Below, piece after piece: positions 7,953-9,970 of a DNA stretch of 9,970 nucleotides. Positions within the stretch are counted from its first letter, which is position 1. Every line of letters starts with the position of its first letter. Source of the DNA: TCS55 sp964343505 (lineage in GTDB: Bacteria > Fidelibacterota > Marinisomatia > Marinisomatales > TCS55); assembly GCA_964343505.1 (NCBI GenBank), contig CAYFJU010000086.1, positions 1 to 9,970 on the forward strand, read 5' to 3'. Position numbers and translations under genes: made by a program. The notes beneath the pieces were generated by a model. That model worked only from the letters and a program-made list of their open reading frames with translations. It did not search any database and was not told the origin of the DNA.

Positions 7953-8909
7953 GTGACTTGTCATTGGCAAAAAAGATGGGGATTATCCTCATCTGGTGTG
8001 CAGTGAGTATTGCCATAGGCAATTCGATTGTGGATACACCCATCACCCAAAAGGGATTGACCATCTTGTTGATTTGCGGCGGATTGTGGATGACAGAAAT
8101 CATCCCATTACCTGTGACAGCATTAATGGTCCCCATTATGGCCTATTTCACCCAAATCATGGAGCCTAAAGCCGCCATGGCGCCATTCGCCAACACAATC
8201 ATTTTTCTGTTTATGGGCGGATTCACTTTGGCAACCCTGCTCAATACCTATGGCATCGACCGGTGGCTGGCCCATAAAGTCACTTATATGGCCGGGAATC
8301 GTATGTGGCTTTCAGTGGTTGGTTTTTTCATTGTTACCAGTTTTCTCTCTATGTGGATGAGCAACACATCCACCACCGCAATGATGCTTCCCATTGCATT
8401 GGCATTGGTCAGTAGAGAATATCCACGGATGCGGACCTTTGTTGTGTTGGGTACAGCCTACGCCGCAAATATTGGGGGGCTGGCCACGGCGGTGGGATCA
8501 CCGCCCAACGGTATTGCTGTTTCTGCTTTGGACATAGACTTTTTCACTTGGTTCAAGGTTGGATTCCCGACCACCGTTATGATTTTCCCTTTGTATTGTT
8601 GGCACTGTGGATTGTGATCCGCCCTGAAGATGATGCCCAAATCAGTGAAATTCGAAACGATGGTCACCATGCCGTGGATTGGACTCCCAGAGCCAAGGGG
8701 AGTGTTGCATTATTTTTCTTTACGGTGGTTTGCTGGGTGTTTTCAAGCCAGTTCAATCAACTTTTTGGATTAATTCAATTTGAAAGAATGGTGGCCATTT
8801 TGATCACGGTCCTAGCGCCGGCAGTCAACGCTTCATGTTAAAAGCTGGTTTTATCCTGAATATCATTGGTACTTTTATTGTTTACACCGCCGTCAGTATT
8901 TTTGCATAA
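7949..8909 (+). pseudogene. Broken DASS/SLC13 family sodium:dicarboxylate/anion symporter
   Basis: The intact family is an inner-membrane sodium-coupled importer of di/tricarboxylates or related anions, typically about 450-500 residues. Residues 1-213 are a good N-terminal half: hydrophobic helices, EIIPLPVTAL (50-59), the first SNT signature MSNTSTTAMMLPIA (137-150) and the substrate/sodium-site motif GSPPNGIA (183-190). At CCC (8587-8589) the frame changes. The original frame stops at 8615-8617, while the continuing protein (FVLLALWIVIRPEDDA, then a helix near CWVFSSQFNQLFG) runs from 8590 in the next frame to a stop at 8839-8841. The true C-terminus, SQRFMLKAGFILNIIGTFIV and on to IFA, is found in the third frame at 8823-8909. 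The pieces sum to about 320 codons. The part containing the second SNT repeat and most C-terminal helices, roughly 150 codons, is absent, with a junction near 8810-8825. The start overlaps the upstream stop (ATGA), with a weak GAAGAG at 7938-7943. Real decay or an assembly error are both possible; as written it cannot encode a working transporter. Confidence 0.85.
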
Positions 8910-9914
8910 ATGACATTTGAATCCTACCTGAAATTGTATTTTACGTTTTTGTTATTGTCGATGGCAGTGATGGCCGGATGTGATGAGCCAAAAGATGAAC
9001 CGCCTATTGATCCTCCCGTTGATACAGTCCAGCAGGATACCTTTCCGGCCCTGGGCCATGACGGTCCCTATTATGCGGATTCCATTTATTATGGTAGGGA
9101 AAAGTATATTGAATACCATGCGGGGGATTTACCGATTATTCTTTCGGCCCCACACGGTGGATGGATCACCCCGGATGAAATCCCGGACCGTACGGGAGGT
9201 ACCACCGTAACGGATGCCAATACCTACCAATTGACCCAAGTGGTCATGGATTCGATCAAAGCACGATTTGGCGCCAAACCCCACGTGATATATTGCAGGT
9301 TAAAAAGGACAAAACTGGATGCAAACCGGGACAGTGTGGAGGCGGCAGAAGGGGATAAATATGCACTGCGCGCCTGGCAGGAATATCATTATTACATGGG
9401 CGTGGCCAAGAAGAAAATTCAGACCGATTTTGGCAGTGGAATCGTCTTTGATATGCATGGTCACGGTGCGAATCCAGACGGAACCTATGATCTCCACTCT
9501 TGGCTGGGGTACCTGTTGAAAGGCACGGATTTGGACAAAAGCGACTCAGAATTAAATACGGAAATTTATAAAAATAAGTCCAGCATTCAGGCATGGACAG
9601 ATTCTTCAACCTATTCATTTATTGATGTTCTGAGAGGAAAGCAGAGCTTTGGTTCCCTCATGGATAGTTTGGGGTATGAATGCGTTCCCAGCATAAATGA
9701 TACGGGACCGGCGGGGATGCGCTATTTCAGTGGTGGATACATCACCCGGAGACATGGTTCTGTCGATGGGGGGACGGTCAGTGCCATCCAAATTGAAGCG
9801 CCGAAACCGGGAATTCGGGATACGGATGAAAACTGGTCAAAATTCGCAGGTGCTATGGCTACTGCCACCGGAGAATATTATTTACTTCATATCGGAAGAG
9901 GTCTGAAGCGTTAA
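8910..9914 (+). CDS. Lipoprotein related to N-formylglutamate amidohydrolase
   Basis: This is a putative zinc-dependent amidohydrolase of the FGase-like superfamily (known members cleave N-formylglutamate to formate and glutamate), here predicted to be exported and lipid-anchored. The N-terminus has a hydrophobic segment (about 9-22) and a lipobox-like VMAGC with Cys24, followed by an acidic/Pro-rich linker (25-42). Family-like motifs are SAPHGG (79-84, a possible metal histidine), DANTYQLT (102-109), RTKLDANRD (133-141, substrate-binding style Arg/Asn), DMHGHG (181-186, candidate metal/catalytic residues) and IQIEAP (293-298) near the end. HGSVDGG (282-288) also stands out. The length is 334 residues, longer than the roughly 250-290 usual for cytoplasmic forms because of the leader and linker. 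The ATG directly follows the transporter stop (TAA then ATG) and has no Shine-Dalgarno site, suggesting translational coupling. The true substrate may be a different N-acyl or peptide compound. Family assignment is fairly sure; the reaction is not. Confidence 0.78.
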   Translation: MTFESYLKLYFTFLLLSMAVMAGCDEPKDEPPIDPPVDTVQQDTFPALGHDGPYYADSIYYGREKYIEYHAGDLPIILSAPHGGWITPDEIPDRTGGTTVTDANTYQLTQVVMDSIKARFGAKPHVIYCRLKRTKLDANRDSVEAAEGDKYALRAWQEYHYYMGVAKKKIQTDFGSGIVFDMHGHGANPDGTYDLHSWLGYLLKGTDLDKSDSELNTEIYKNKSSIQAWTDSSTYSFIDVLRGKQSFGSLMDSLGYECVPSINDTGPAGMRYFSGGYITRRHGSVDGGTVSAIQIEAPKPGIRDTDENWSKFAGAMATATGEYYLLHIGRGLKR

Positions 9915-9970
9915 TTATTTAGGGTCATGACTAGTTGAGCGGGTTATTTTGAAAGATTTTCAGCATAATT

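Noticed and set aside
7696..8136. A 146-codon minus-strand open frame over the propeller/transporter junction
   Set aside because: It lies opposite two well-supported coding regions, and its translation shows no recognisable motif. It is a shadow of the + strand genes.
8548..8841. A separate 97-residue small membrane protein starting at the ATG at 8548
   Set aside because: Its first residues overlap the transporter frame, and from 8590 on it reads as the direct continuation of the DASS protein (LWIVIRPED). It is a fragment of the broken transporter, not an independent gene.

Overview
The window looks like chromosomal DNA of a free-living Gram-negative bacterium that lacks the classic Bacteroidetes promoter signature but carries a SusC/SusD pair. 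The signal peptide style (…LIGV..GQS), the carboxypeptidase-regulatory-like repeat of the SusC protein, moderate GC and tight gene packing fit the Fibrobacterota-Chlorobiota-Bacteroidota group. The best guess is Candidatus Marinimicrobia (SAR406/Neomarinimicrobiota). This is an inference from protein style, because there is no rRNA or marker gene here. All genes are on the + strand.

Region 1 (1-4940) is an outer-membrane uptake pair. An AT-rich leader (1-158) with an imperfect inverted repeat and a good ribosome binding site precedes a 1084-residue SusC/RagA TonB-dependent receptor. Fifteen bases after its stop comes a 479-residue SusD/RagB lipoprotein with its own strong ribosome binding site. 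A perfect 14-bp hairpin closes this unit. No glycosidase, sulfatase, peptidase or regulator that would name the substrate lies beside the pair.

Region 2 (4959-9914) is a second, tightly packed co-directional unit of three genes. The first encodes a 997-residue secreted beta-propeller protein of the sortilin/VPS10-like 'BNR repeat' family with eleven Asp-box motifs. The second, overlapping it by 4 bp (ATGA), is a DASS/SLC13 sodium-coupled anion transporter. The third, starting at the base right after the transporter's stop, is a lipoprotein related to N-formylglutamate amidohydrolase. The transporter is broken: its reading frame changes at a CCC run near 8588, and most of its C-terminal half is missing at a junction near 8810-8825. 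Its genuine last 29 codons survive in a third frame.

The most notable points are the decayed (or misassembled) transporter inside an otherwise intact operon, the very short space (18 nt) between the hairpin and the start of the second unit, and the lipidated, probably cell-envelope form of an amidohydrolase family usually met in the cytoplasm. No RNA genes, CRISPR arrays, insertion sequences or phage genes were seen. The last 56 bases (9915-9970) hold nothing I can identify. I did not find a convincing undescribed system in this window.
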